22,986 bases of DNA from a virus: IMG/VR virus record IMGVR_UViG_3300031788_000112, positions 1 through 22,986 of that record; one strand, written 5' to 3'. This document shows, piece after piece, positions 8,240 through 14,407 of the stretch; the stretch's first letter is position 1; each line of letters starts with the position of its first letter. Under the pieces are notes generated by a model, which worked only from the letters and a program-made list of their open reading frames with translations, made no database searches and had not been told where the DNA came from. A program made the position numbers and the translations under genes.

Positions 8240-8583
8240 TCAATCGATACCGGCCTGTTCCGTTTGATGATTTCCTGGAGCAGGTCCACCACGGCGCCCG
8301 CTTCGACCGCGCGCCGCTCTGTGCAGTCCATCTTCGAGCACAGTCCTTCAAGTGTGGCCGACACGTGTTTGTTGATTTCGGTCTGCTCTGCAATAAACGT
8401 CTTCACCAGAATCAGAAGATCGGTGATGTCCTGAAATGTCTTCGCATTTTTGGTGGAGAGTTGCTCTTCACGTTGTTGTAGCACGGCCAGGTTGGATCGC
8501 ATCTGAGTTATCACGACAGTCAACGCCACAATGGAAGTCAAAAGAGACAGAGCCGTCCCAACAATACCGAAAATCGTGCCCAT
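8236..8583 (-). CDS. Small membrane-anchored coiled-coil protein
   Basis: A 115-residue protein of no recognised family. Residues about 4-26 form one hydrophobic membrane segment (FGIVGTALSLLTSIVALTVVI). Residues about 27-110 look like an amphipathic, charged helix with coiled-coil character (LAVLQQREEQLSTKN) and two cysteines near residue 82 to 86 (CSKMDC). GTGAGG lies upstream of the ATG, and the end overlaps the head closure gene by 4 bases. A holin-like or XhlA-like membrane role is possible, but the order (membrane segment first) is opposite to XhlA. A tail-anchored or membrane-docking protein is equally possible. Confidence 0.7.
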   Translation of the reverse strand: MGTIFGIVGTALSLLTSIVALTVVITQMRSNLAVLQQREEQLSTKNAKTFQDITDLLILVKTFIAEQTEINKHVSATLEGLCSKMDCTERRAVEAGAVVDLLQEIIKRNRPVSIE

Positions 8584-8608
8584 GGATCAGCCTCACCACG
8601 TCACCTAC

Positions 8609-9064
8609 TCAGCCGGTCGTCATCCCGCCCGACTGCCGCTGTATCTGCGCCCAGAATCTATCACGGAACCCCCATACGGTCTGACATTGCTCTGCGATGA
8701 AAAATGCGCCTGAATTGTCGTCCATGTCCAGGTACCGCTGTGCGGTGTCCTGGAGCGCCTTCACCGCCGCGCCGCCGCTCAGTTTGACATCGAGCAACTC
8801 GGCGACATTCGCCAACCGCGCCGCATTGCTCGCCAGCGCGTTGAGCAGTAGCGCCGCCGCGCGGAGATAATTGCTCGGGCACGTCGGAAAGTTCTGGCCG
8901 GCGGCCCCTGAGTAAAACTGCCCCGACTGGAACTGCATGCTGTTAATCAAGTACGCCGATTGGATCTCCGAGTCCTGGAATATGAACGTTGGCCCGGTGT
9001 CTGAAATCAGAAGCCGCGGCCAATCTATACTCGGATTCGCACCACCTAAATAAGTCGCTGCCAT
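8609..9064 (-). CDS. Head-tail adaptor protein
   Basis: A mostly helical protein of about 151 residues in the place where HK97 gp6-like adaptors sit, between capsid and head closure. Motifs include DWPRLLISDTGPTFIFQDSE and CPSNYLRAAALLLNALASNA, followed by a long helix ending with an aromatic-rich segment (WGFRDRFWAQIQ). Adaptors form a ring under the portal. The frame could start at TTG 9070, but that codon lies in the T-run of the hairpin, so ATG 9064 is chosen. No Shine-Dalgarno site is seen between the hairpin and this ATG. Confidence 0.75.
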   Translation of the reverse strand: MAATYLGGANPSIDWPRLLISDTGPTFIFQDSEIQSAYLINSMQFQSGQFYSGAAGQNFPTCPSNYLRAAALLLNALASNAARLANVAELLDVKLSGGAAVKALQDTAQRYLDMDDNSGAFFIAEQCQTVWGFRDRFWAQIQRQSGGMTTG

Positions 9065-9068
9065 AATC

Positions 9069-9112
9069 AAAAAGCCGCCAGACCACCCTCCCCCGAGTCT
9101 GGCCTGGCGGCT
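9069..9112 (-). terminator. Terminator-like hairpin after the capsid gene
   Basis: On the minus strand AGCCGCCAG (9112-9104) pairs with CTGGCGGCT (9081-9073), followed at once by TTTTT (9073-9069). The loop is a G-rich run. This is the form of an intrinsic terminator for transcripts leaving the major capsid gene. Because the next gene starts only 5 bases later, partial termination (attenuation) that keeps capsid mRNA above neck and tail mRNA is the likely use. Confidence 0.75.
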
Positions 9113-9140
9113 CCTTTCGATAGGGAGAATCGCAAAATCC

Positions 9141-10490
9141 CTATACGCTTTGCCCTGTGCTCGCTACCGTCGAGCGCCCATCGATCTGAGTGCCGCCCAT
9201 CACTGTCAGAATCTTGAGATCCTGATTCATCGTGAAAAAGTCACCCAACATCGGATCCACGCCGCCGCCCACGCGCTGGGTAGTCGGCACGCGGGAGAAC
9301 GTCTGCGGGGTCTCGTAGCCCTGCAGAAATCCGACTTCGATAGCTGGACGATTCTGGCTGTCCGGGTCTATAGTGATGCCCCAGACCGTGTGCTGCACGC
9401 CAGCCGCAGTGCAGACGATGGGGATATAGGGGTCCATCACCAGGTCCATGTCGTTGATCCAGTTGGCCACCTGGAGCCACTGACTCGGGAATCCGGTGGT
9501 GCCGGCCTGGTTGCCGCCTTCGACCGACAGTGAGATGGTCAGCGCGCGCTTCAGGTTTTGCGCCGTCGCAGTGAGGGCTGGGCCGTACCAGCAGCGCGGC
9601 CGCCCAGTGATCATGATCGGGTTGCCAGACGAATCGCGCATTCCGGCCAGGATCTTCATCCCGTCCATGATCCCTTGCGCCGACAGCGGCGGGTTATTGA
9701 TGCTCGCCCCGTTGGTGATGTTGATCAGATTGCCGTAGCCCGAGGTGTACAAGCTCGCGTGAGGGCCGGCGGCATCGACGTATAGACTGGTGATGAATTT
9801 GTTGATGCCCTGGTTGCCCGAGATGGCCAGTCGTTGCGCAAGGTCCTGGAAGATGCCCAAGTCATCGTCGACGATGGCCGACCAATTGACGCTCGTCATC
9901 GCCTGGTACAGCAACGGCGAGTACGTCACTGCGGCGGTACTAGTGGATGGCGTCGGCGGGCTGACTCCATTCTGCGGCGTCGGCCCCAACAGCGAGCGGT
10001 TCGGGATCTGTGCGCCCGGGTCGCTGGATGTCAACGGGCTGACCACACCGTCCATCATGTACCGTTTGACGGCGCGGAAATCGCGCAACGTCTTGATTTT
10101 GACCAGCGATTTGTTGGGGATCGGATAGCTGTTGTACCAGCCATAATACAGGCGGTCCAACACATCCACATAGAGCGCCTGGTAGTCGGTGACTGCCATC
10201 GTCTCACGTAATCCCAGCATCCTGCCGCCCGGATCGCCATAGAGGCCCGGATACTTCTCCATCAGGTGGCCGATGAAGAGGTCCGTCCGGGGATTCATGG
10301 CCTCCTGGAGCATCATCGGATGCTCGCGCCCGCGAAGCACGTCGGCGTACAGCCGAGCCGCCTCTCGAATGCGCCGTTCCTGCACCGCGCTCGCATTGCG
10401 CCGCGCCGCCGAGAATCCGTCAAGTGAGGAGTGCTGCGCCGTCCAGTTGTCCAGCGTGGCCGCTTGAGCAAAGTTTGTGATTTCGGGCAT
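9141..10490 (-). CDS. Major capsid protein (HK97-type fold)
   Basis: A 449-residue protein placed after protease/scaffold and decoration protein, as in phages with HK97-fold capsids. It has a helical N-terminal arm (residues 1-110), a middle region with DRLYYGWYNSYPIPN and TLRDFRAVKRYMMDG, a segment typical of capsid proteins in which the protein loops back (DDDLGIFQDLAQRLAISG, about 215-235), and a C-terminal domain ending in VGFLQGYETPQTF and GDFFTMNQDLKILTVMGG. The gene is followed by a hairpin terminator. There is GAGG 11 bases before ATG. No protease cleavage site can be fixed by eye, but the long N-terminal arm suggests a removable delta-type region unless the separate scaffold replaces it. 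Confidence 0.9.
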   Translation of the reverse strand: MPEITNFAQAATLDNWTAQHSSLDGFSAARRNASAVQERRIREAARLYADVLRGREHPMMLQEAMNPRTDLFIGHLMEKYPGLYGDPGGRMLGLRETMAVTDYQALYVDVLDRLYYGWYNSYPIPNKSLVKIKTLRDFRAVKRYMMDGVVSPLTSSDPGAQIPNRSLLGPTPQNGVSPPTPSTSTAAVTYSPLLYQAMTSVNWSAIVDDDLGIFQDLAQRLAISGNQGINKFITSLYVDAAGPHASLYTSGYGNLINITNGASINNPPLSAQGIMDGMKILAGMRDSSGNPIMITGRPRCWYGPALTATAQNLKRALTISLSVEGGNQAGTTGFPSQWLQVANWINDMDLVMDPYIPIVCTAAGVQHTVWGITIDPDSQNRPAIEVGFLQGYETPQTFSRVPTTQRVGGGVDPMLGDFFTMNQDLKILTVMGGTQIDGRSTVASTGQSV

Positions 10491-10494
10491 GGCG

Positions 10495-10890
10495 TTAGAT
10501 CCTCACCGGCGCTGACGTCACCGTCAGGCCGCTTCCCACGCCCGCCGAGTAGCTCGGGTCGAGCGTTCCGAATGCCGTATCGCCACTGGTCGCTGAGATC
10601 AGCAGACCGGTGGTCACGTTGGTGGTGTTGTCCAGCACGCCGCTCGCGTAGAGCAATGCCCCTGGAGCAATGGCCGCACCCGTGTACGGGCTGTGGCTCG
10701 TGGTGCCAACGACGGTGGTGTAAAACGTGCCGTTGGTATAAAACGTTGCGCCGCCGGTGTTGCTCTGATAATCGTTCAGAGCGAACGCCGGAATCTTGCC
10801 GAGCAAGACCGCGTCGCCGGCCTTGACCGTGCTAGGGCACAGTGCGAATCGCGGGCTGCTCGGTGTGCCCTGGAATGCCTGATTCTTCAT
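10495..10890 (-). CDS. DUF2190-like capsid decoration protein
   Basis: A 131-residue beta-rich protein with the DUF2190 pattern: an early AGDAVLLGKIPAFALNDYQS, then short strands separated by Gly/Thr turns (YTTVVGTTSHSPYTGAAI, APGALLYASGVLD) and a C-terminal strand SGLTVTSAPVRI. Related proteins form trimers that sit on the capsid surface as cement proteins. It overlaps the protease gene by 4 bases and lies 4 bases before the capsid gene, the usual order for this family. Confidence 0.85.
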   Translation of the reverse strand: MKNQAFQGTPSSPRFALCPSTVKAGDAVLLGKIPAFALNDYQSNTGGATFYTNGTFYTTVVGTTSHSPYTGAAIAPGALLYASGVLDNTTNVTTGLLISATSGDTAFGTLDPSYSAGVGSGLTVTSAPVRI

Positions 10891-11309
10891 GCCACCCTCC
10901 CGGCGAGCGCCAGCTTGGCCGCTTCCTTGTTGCCACCCATCAGCGATTCGAAGACCTTCAGGTCTTCTTCATCGCGCCGTTTGTTTTGGGCCTCGCGCCG
11001 CTCGGCTTCCCGCGCGTCGATCTCGACGGCTCCCGCGCTGGCGCCCATGCCGTACACGCGGGACGGCGCGACGGCCGCGAGATACTGCCCTTCGGCTTTG
11101 GCGGCGGCGTTGACGGACTCGGTAAGCCGCACCGCGTCCACCTCGCCATCTTTCGTGGGGACCTGGACCAGGACGGTCTCAATCACCCGCTGCTTTGCGG
11201 CCTCCGGTAGCGTGACTCCTGCGAGGATGCGCGTAGCTGCCTCCCGCGCATCTCCGCGGATCGCCCGCTCCATCAGCCGTGTGACCTGCTGCTGCTCGGC
11301 TGCGGTCAT
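10887..11309 (-). CDS. Internal in-frame start giving free scaffold protein
   Basis: Within the protease gene an in-frame ATG at 11309 is preceded by a perfect AAGGAGG (11326-11320), 10 bases away. The product would be 140 residues, the charged helical scaffold domain without the protease. Lambda does the same with Nu3 inside C. The Met begins MTAAEQQQVTRLMERAI just after a linker (AAGAAKPNQGG), so the start falls exactly at the domain border. Confidence 0.65.
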   Translation of the reverse strand: MTAAEQQQVTRLMERAIRGDAREAATRILAGVTLPEAAKQRVIETVLVQVPTKDGEVDAVRLTESVNAAAKAEGQYLAAVAPSRVYGMGASAGAVEIDAREAERREAQNKRRDEEDLKVFESLMGGNKEAAKLALAGRVA

Positions 11310-12575
11310 AGTTTCCGCGCCTCCTTGGTTTGGTTTGGCGGCGCCCGCCGCCTCGGTCAAAATCATTCCGCCTGCGCCGGCCCGTGTCACTACGTCTACG
11401 GACTCCGCGCCGGTCAGCTCTTTGAGCACTGGCTTGCCGTCACGCGTCTTGCCTGACTCGGCAATGCCAGATGCCCGGATACTCATGCCCACGTACGGCG
11501 CCTTCTCCTCGACCATCTGCGCGTGGTCTGCAAAGACTTTCATCCGCGCGTAGAGGCCCGGCCCCTTCGGTGCCCCCTCCTGATACTCAGCGGTCGAGGT
11601 AAGCACGCCCGCCAGGTTGCGCACGTCCCCTTCCGGCCGCGCGGCCTCTTCGGCCTGTGTGGCGTGATTGAGATAGACATGCGTGCCGGCGCGGAAGACC
11701 TTCGGTCCATCGCGCTCCAGCACCTCCTGCGGGTAGTAGGCCGATGCGCCCGCGCCAGGTGCGATGAGCTTGATCAGATAGTCGGCGCGCGCCTCCTGGA
11801 TGCGGATCGCCTCGACAGTGGCGGCGGATTCGATCAGACGGAGACCGTCGGTCTCTCGCGTTCCAGCGCCCGCGCCCTCCTTTGCATCGCTTCCGCCGCC
11901 CTGCCAAGCCTGTGGGAGATACTTCGTCCAGCCCTTTTTCTTGGCGATGCGGATGATGTTGGCCTTAAGTGCCGCAGGTCCGTAGTTGCCGGTTCCCGCG
12001 CGCCCCATCGAATGCACCGCCGCCATGATATCGCCGGGTTTGTTGATTGGAAAACTTTTGCCCTTGCCTGCGAAGTCTCCCTCATCCATGGTGTCGCGCT
12101 CTGCCTTGCTCACGAACCGCTCTACCAGTGGCAGCCCGCCGCGCGTGTACAGCGCGGCCTCGTACATGTTGGCCATGCCGTCGTCGTCCTCGTCGTCCGG
12201 CATGTCCTCGTAGGTCACCCGCGGCGAGACCTTCTTGGCCGAGTCGAGGTCGAGCTTGGCGGTGGCTGCCACGCCATCTCCGCTGCCCGTAATCTCATAC
12301 GGGCAACTCATCGTGTCGCCTGAGCAGGAGTAGATGACGTCCCCCGAGTCGTCGTCGCCGACATGGTCCAAGTACGACGCCCATTTGCCGGTGCCCTTGT
12401 GCGCGTCCGAGACCGCGGCCTGGAGCTTTTGGCCCACGCTGGATGCGGTCAGGCCGCTGGCCGCCTCCTGGATCTGGAGCGCCAGCGCAACGTAGCCGGC
12501 TTTGAGCTTGGCAACCGGCGCGGGCTGAACGACTGCATGCTGCTGTGCTTCGCGCGCCTCAACGAGTAGCGGCAT
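10887..12575 (-). CDS. Capsid maturation protease fused to scaffold
   Basis: A 562-residue protein. Residues about 75-140 are acidic. Residues about 172-218 (FPINKPGDIMAAVHSMGRAG, ALKANIIRIAKKKGW) match the pattern of DUF6582. Residues about 265-410 form an S78-like prohead protease: LNHAT with H304, LYARMKVFADHAQM, GMSIRASG with S365, and ELTGAESVDVVTRAGAGG. Residues about 423-562 are charged helices, a scaffold domain that contains its own start codon. Protease and scaffold together guide prohead assembly, then self-digest. The start abuts the stop of the ferritin-like gene (TAA-ATG). Fusion of protease and scaffold is common, whereas the DUF6582-like insert is less so. Confidence 0.88.
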   Translation of the reverse strand: MPLLVEAREAQQHAVVQPAPVAKLKAGYVALALQIQEAASGLTASSVGQKLQAAVSDAHKGTGKWASYLDHVGDDDSGDVIYSCSGDTMSCPYEITGSGDGVAATAKLDLDSAKKVSPRVTYEDMPDDEDDDGMANMYEAALYTRGGLPLVERFVSKAERDTMDEGDFAGKGKSFPINKPGDIMAAVHSMGRAGTGNYGPAALKANIIRIAKKKGWTKYLPQAWQGGGSDAKEGAGAGTRETDGLRLIESAATVEAIRIQEARADYLIKLIAPGAGASAYYPQEVLERDGPKVFRAGTHVYLNHATQAEEAARPEGDVRNLAGVLTSTAEYQEGAPKGPGLYARMKVFADHAQMVEEKAPYVGMSIRASGIAESGKTRDGKPVLKELTGAESVDVVTRAGAGGMILTEAAGAAKPNQGGAETMTAAEQQQVTRLMERAIRGDAREAATRILAGVTLPEAAKQRVIETVLVQVPTKDGEVDAVRLTESVNAAAKAEGQYLAAVAPSRVYGMGASAGAVEIDAREAERREAQNKRRDEEDLKVFESLMGGNKEAAKLALAGRVA

Positions 12576-13046
12576 TTACACCTCCACCAGGGCGCCGATA
12601 AAGTCGCCCGGCCCAATCCCTGCAATCAGCCGGAGCCACTGCTCCAGCTTGTTGATCTGGTGCTGCACCTCATCGATGGCGTGCTCGTAGAGGTCCGGCA
12701 CATAGTCTGCGCGGATGCTCCACGCCGCCGCGCGGAATCCGCAGAGCGCAGCGAAGGCCCGATTGAGCATCTCCGAGTCGCGCTGGATAAGCGTGCGCAC
12801 ATCCGCCGCCGTGGTAATCGAGCCGATCTGATAGTTTGGATCGGCGCCGAAATTCAGCAGTTGCTTGATGGCGCCGTTTAAATGGCACTCAATTGCCTGG
12901 TGCCAATGCGGATAGAATTTGTGCCCCAGGTCCTTGAGGCCGAGGTTGCGGATCTGGTAGCCATCGACTCGGTATTGTTCTGCGATTGTCGCCAAAATCC
13001 CGCATGTGGTCTGCAAGTCCGCCAGGACTTTCGGATCAGCCTTCAC
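12576..13046 (-). CDS. Bacterioferritin-like protein with lost ferroxidase site
   Basis: A 156-residue protein that aligns almost without gaps with bacterioferritin over its full length (compared with my memory of E. coli Bfr): MKADPKVL at the start, QY 24-25, NLGL 34-37, PN 70-71, DV 82-83, D90, DYV 114-116, LE 134-135, LI 140-141, IG 144-145. Of the six ferroxidase ligands, only H55 (Bfr H54) is kept. The equivalents of E18, E51, E94, E127 and H130 are Leu, Ile, Leu, Val and Gln, and the haem Met is Glu. The fold is therefore likely kept and the iron chemistry lost. GTG 13046 is chosen as start because it gives the family N-terminus and sits 6 bases after a TAnnnT box. It is the first gene of the capsid operon, directly abutting the protease gene. 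Confidence 0.8.
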   Translation of the reverse strand: MKADPKVLADLQTTCGILATIAEQYRVDGYQIRNLGLKDLGHKFYPHWHQAIECHLNGAIKQLLNFGADPNYQIGSITTAADVRTLIQRDSEMLNRAFAALCGFRAAAWSIRADYVPDLYEHAIDEVQHQINKLEQWLRLIAGIGPGDFIGALVEV

Positions 13047-13052
13047 GCCCAA

Positions 13053-13058
13053 ATCGTA
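13053..13058 (-). promoter_or_regulatory. Leaderless promoter -10 for the capsid operon
   Basis: TACGAT, then TTGGGC, then the GTG start at 13046. The six-base gap between box and start codon is the same as at four other unit heads. No good -35 is seen. A second, extended -10 (TGC-TATGCT, 13084-13076) with a weak -35 (TTAAAA, 13104-13099, spacing 17) lies just upstream and could give a transcript with a leader. Confidence 0.5.
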
Positions 13059-13101
13059 AGACGATTGGGCTCAAGAGCATAGCAATTCCGTAAAAATGTT
13101 T

Positions 13102-13107
13102 TAAACT
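13102..13107 (+). promoter_or_regulatory. Leaderless promoter -10 for the zinc-ribbon gene
   Basis: TAAACT, then CGAATC, then ATG 13114. It lies in an AT-rich stretch, divergent from the capsid operon promoter. No Shine-Dalgarno site is present, which fits a leaderless transcript. The -35 is not recognisable. Confidence 0.5.
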
Positions 13108-13113
13108 CGAATC

Positions 13114-13404
13114 ATGCCGAAACCGGAAAACGGATCACCCCTCTGCACCAAATGCGGTCTACGCCCGAAGTCGGGGAACTCGGAAGACGCAAATCCATGG
13201 TGTAAAGAGTGCCGCGCGGAATATCATCGCGAATACAAGGTGCGCGAGAATTGGCGCGCGGAGCGCCGGGGAATATTGCGCGGGATCCAGGCGATGCGCG
13301 AGGTGTTGGCTGGCCACTTCCGCAGGTTCCCCTCGGCGGTATTCACCGGCGCGGAGATTGCGCACACGACAGAAACCCTCGCGGGGCCGCCGGTCGCGGA
13401 CTAA
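13114..13404 (+). CDS. Small zinc-ribbon protein
   Basis: A 96-residue protein on the strand opposite to the structural genes. Two Cys pairs, CTKC (11-14) and CKEC (30-33), should bind zinc. They are followed by a basic helix (YHREYKVRENWRAERRGIL). The layout resembles the zinc-binding N-terminus of phage endonuclease VII-like and HNH-type proteins, but no nuclease motif follows, so a small DNA-binding regulator is possible. It is divergent from the capsid operon and converges, 6 bases apart, with the small secreted-protein gene. I do not recognise a specific family. Confidence 0.7.
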   Translation: MPKPENGSPLCTKCGLRPKSGNSEDANPWCKECRAEYHREYKVRENWRAERRGILRGIQAMREVLAGHFRRFPSAVFTGAEIAHTTETLAGPPVAD

Positions 13405-13410
13405 TTATTC

Positions 13411-13628
13411 CTAGCGATTCGCCCACACCGTGCCATTCCACCAGTATCCCCCGGCCAGTAAGTACCCCGAGTATCCCAGTTGCATTGCGTTGTATTGCGT
13501 AACTGCTCCGCTGCTTACCGTCGCTGCTGGGAGCCGCGCGCGTCGTGCCCCCACCCCCTGGTTCCGCCGCCAGTCGGCTGCGCGAGAGCGGCGCCGGCAA
13601 GCAGCAAGATCAGCCACAATCGCCGCAT
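13411..13628 (-). CDS. Small secreted protein gene with an apparent -1 shift
   Basis: The ATG at 13628 is one base after the stop of the upstream gene. The first frame encodes a clear signal peptide, MRRLWLILLLAGAALA with an Ala-x-Ala cleavage site, then Gln-Pro-Thr-Gly-rich text, and stops at 13515 after 37 residues. The -1 frame is open from well before that point to 13411 and reads as protein: TVSSGAVTQYNAMQLGYSGY, then AGGYWWNGTVWANR, rich in Gly, Tyr and Trp. The two join by a -1 shift at the run GGGGGTGGGGG (13558-13548), giving about 72 residues. Whether this is programmed slippage, a true mutation or an assembly error cannot be told. No lipobox Cys is present. Function unknown. Confidence 0.5.
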
Positions 13629-13629
13629 G

Positions 13630-13947
13630 TCACACCGCCCTCGCGACGCTGGCCACGTCGCCGCTCTTGATAATCACGTAGACCTGCGACAGGTCGTAGA
13701 CCTCCGGCAACGCGCTACTGACCGGAGCAAACTGCCCGTTGTTTGGCGTGCCAATCGGGATCCCGTTGGCGACCGACACGTTGATGTCGCCCACGCGCGT
13801 GATCCCGCTGGAGCTGAGCATCACGATCTGCCACCATTTGCATGCCCAGTTGTCCTGTACCTGCGCCACGCCGCCGACTTTGAGCAGCGATACGAGCTGA
13901 TGCTTTGCGCCGTCGCCGGTGATGTCGTCAAACGCTGAGATGTGCAT
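13630..13947 (-). CDS. Small protein of unknown function
   Basis: A 105-residue soluble protein: MHISAFDDITGDGAKHQLVS, then VQDNWACKWWQIVML and INVSVANGIPIGTPNNGQFA, ending DLSQVYVIIKSGDVASVARAV. Regular alternation of polar and hydrophobic residues suggests a beta-sandwich, as in phage decoration or fibre-associated proteins, but I do not recognise a family. It has its own promoter with a good -35, a leaderless start, and is followed one base later by the secreted-protein gene, with which it forms a two-gene unit. Confidence 0.7.
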   Translation of the reverse strand: MHISAFDDITGDGAKHQLVSLLKVGGVAQVQDNWACKWWQIVMLSSSGITRVGDINVSVANGIPIGTPNNGQFAPVSSALPEVYDLSQVYVIIKSGDVASVARAV

Positions 13948-13953
13948 GCCCGC

Positions 13954-13982
13954 AGTTTACACCCACGGAGCACGTGTGGCAA
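13954..13982 (-). promoter_or_regulatory. Leaderless promoter for the 13947 gene
   Basis: TTGCCA (13982-13977), 17 bases, TAAACT (13959-13954), then GCGGGC and ATG 13947. Five of six -35 bases and four of six -10 bases match the sigma-70 consensus with ideal spacing. The transcript would begin at or next to the ATG, so there is no room for a ribosome binding site. Confidence 0.65.
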
Positions 13983-14064
13983 AATGGACGACATGGTGCA
14001 CACGACTCGGGGATCATAAGGCTGGCGCTCGGAAGGCTCCAGCCCTCCCGAGGTTTTCCCGTGG

Positions 14065-14073
14065 TGGTATGCT
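14065..14073 (+). promoter_or_regulatory. Leaderless extended -10 promoter for the plus-strand neck unit
   Basis: TGG-TATGCT, then CGGGCC, then ATG 14080. The TGn element is the extended -10 form and can work without a -35, which is not seen here. The 132-base gap 13948-14079 otherwise holds the opposite promoter and short inverted repeats (GGCTGG with CCAGCC; CTCGGG with CCCGAG) of unclear meaning. Confidence 0.55.
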
Positions 14074-14079
14074 CGGGCC

Positions 14080-14241
14080 ATGGGACTGCAAGTCGTTTTC
14101 CTGATTGTCGCCCTGATCTTCTTTGCCTTCGGCGCATGGTCGCGCTGGTGGGCATCTCCCCAACCCTACTACCCCACATTGATTTCCGGTGGGCTGTTTT
14201 TCTACGTGCTGTCGCTGCTCTGGCCGCTACTGCACGTCTGA
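14080..14241 (+). CDS. Two-segment small membrane protein, holin-like
   Basis: A 53-residue protein with two hydrophobic segments: residues about 3-19 (LQVVFLIVALIFFAFGA) and about 34-51 (LISGGLFFYVLSLLWPLL), joined by a short Trp/Pro/Tyr-rich turn (WSRWWASPQPYYP). Size and topology resemble the smallest class II holins, though a basic tail is lacking. It is the first gene of a plus-strand unit, 7 bases before the next tiny membrane protein. I do not recognise a family, so holin is only one possibility. Confidence 0.65.
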   Translation: MGLQVVFLIVALIFFAFGAWSRWWASPQPYYPTLISGGLFFYVLSLLWPLLHV

Positions 14242-14248
14242 GGACACT

Positions 14249-14407
14249 ATGCTGATACTCTTGATTCTGCTTTTGCTTTTGCTGGGCGGCGGCGGCGGGT
14301 ACTGGGGATATGGTCGATGGGGCGCCGGCGGCGCGCTCGGCATTGTCCTTCTGGTGCTGCTGTTGTGCTGGATGTTTGGATCGATGGGCGGCTACTGGCA
14401 TCGATGA
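14249..14407 (+). CDS. DUF3309-like small membrane protein
   Basis: A 52-residue protein: hydrophobic stretch LILLILLLLLL, a Gly-rich turn with Tyr/Trp (GGGGGYWGYGRWGAGG) and a second hydrophobic stretch (ALGIVLLVLLLCWMF). This is the plan of DUF3309, a family of roughly 50-residue membrane proteins of unknown function found in bacteria. GAGG lies 7 bases before the ATG. The stop overlaps the start of the gp10-like gene by 4 bases, so the two are translated together. Confidence 0.65.
   Translation: MLILLILLLLLLGGGGGYWGYGRWGAGGALGIVLLVLLLCWMFGSMGGYWHR

Noticed and set aside
13950-14079. Possible tRNA or small RNA in the gap between the divergent units
   Set aside because: There are GC-rich inverted repeats, but no T-arm GTTCGA-type box, no fitting anticodon arm and no CCA-bearing acceptor stem on either strand. 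The stretch is better explained by two promoters facing apart.
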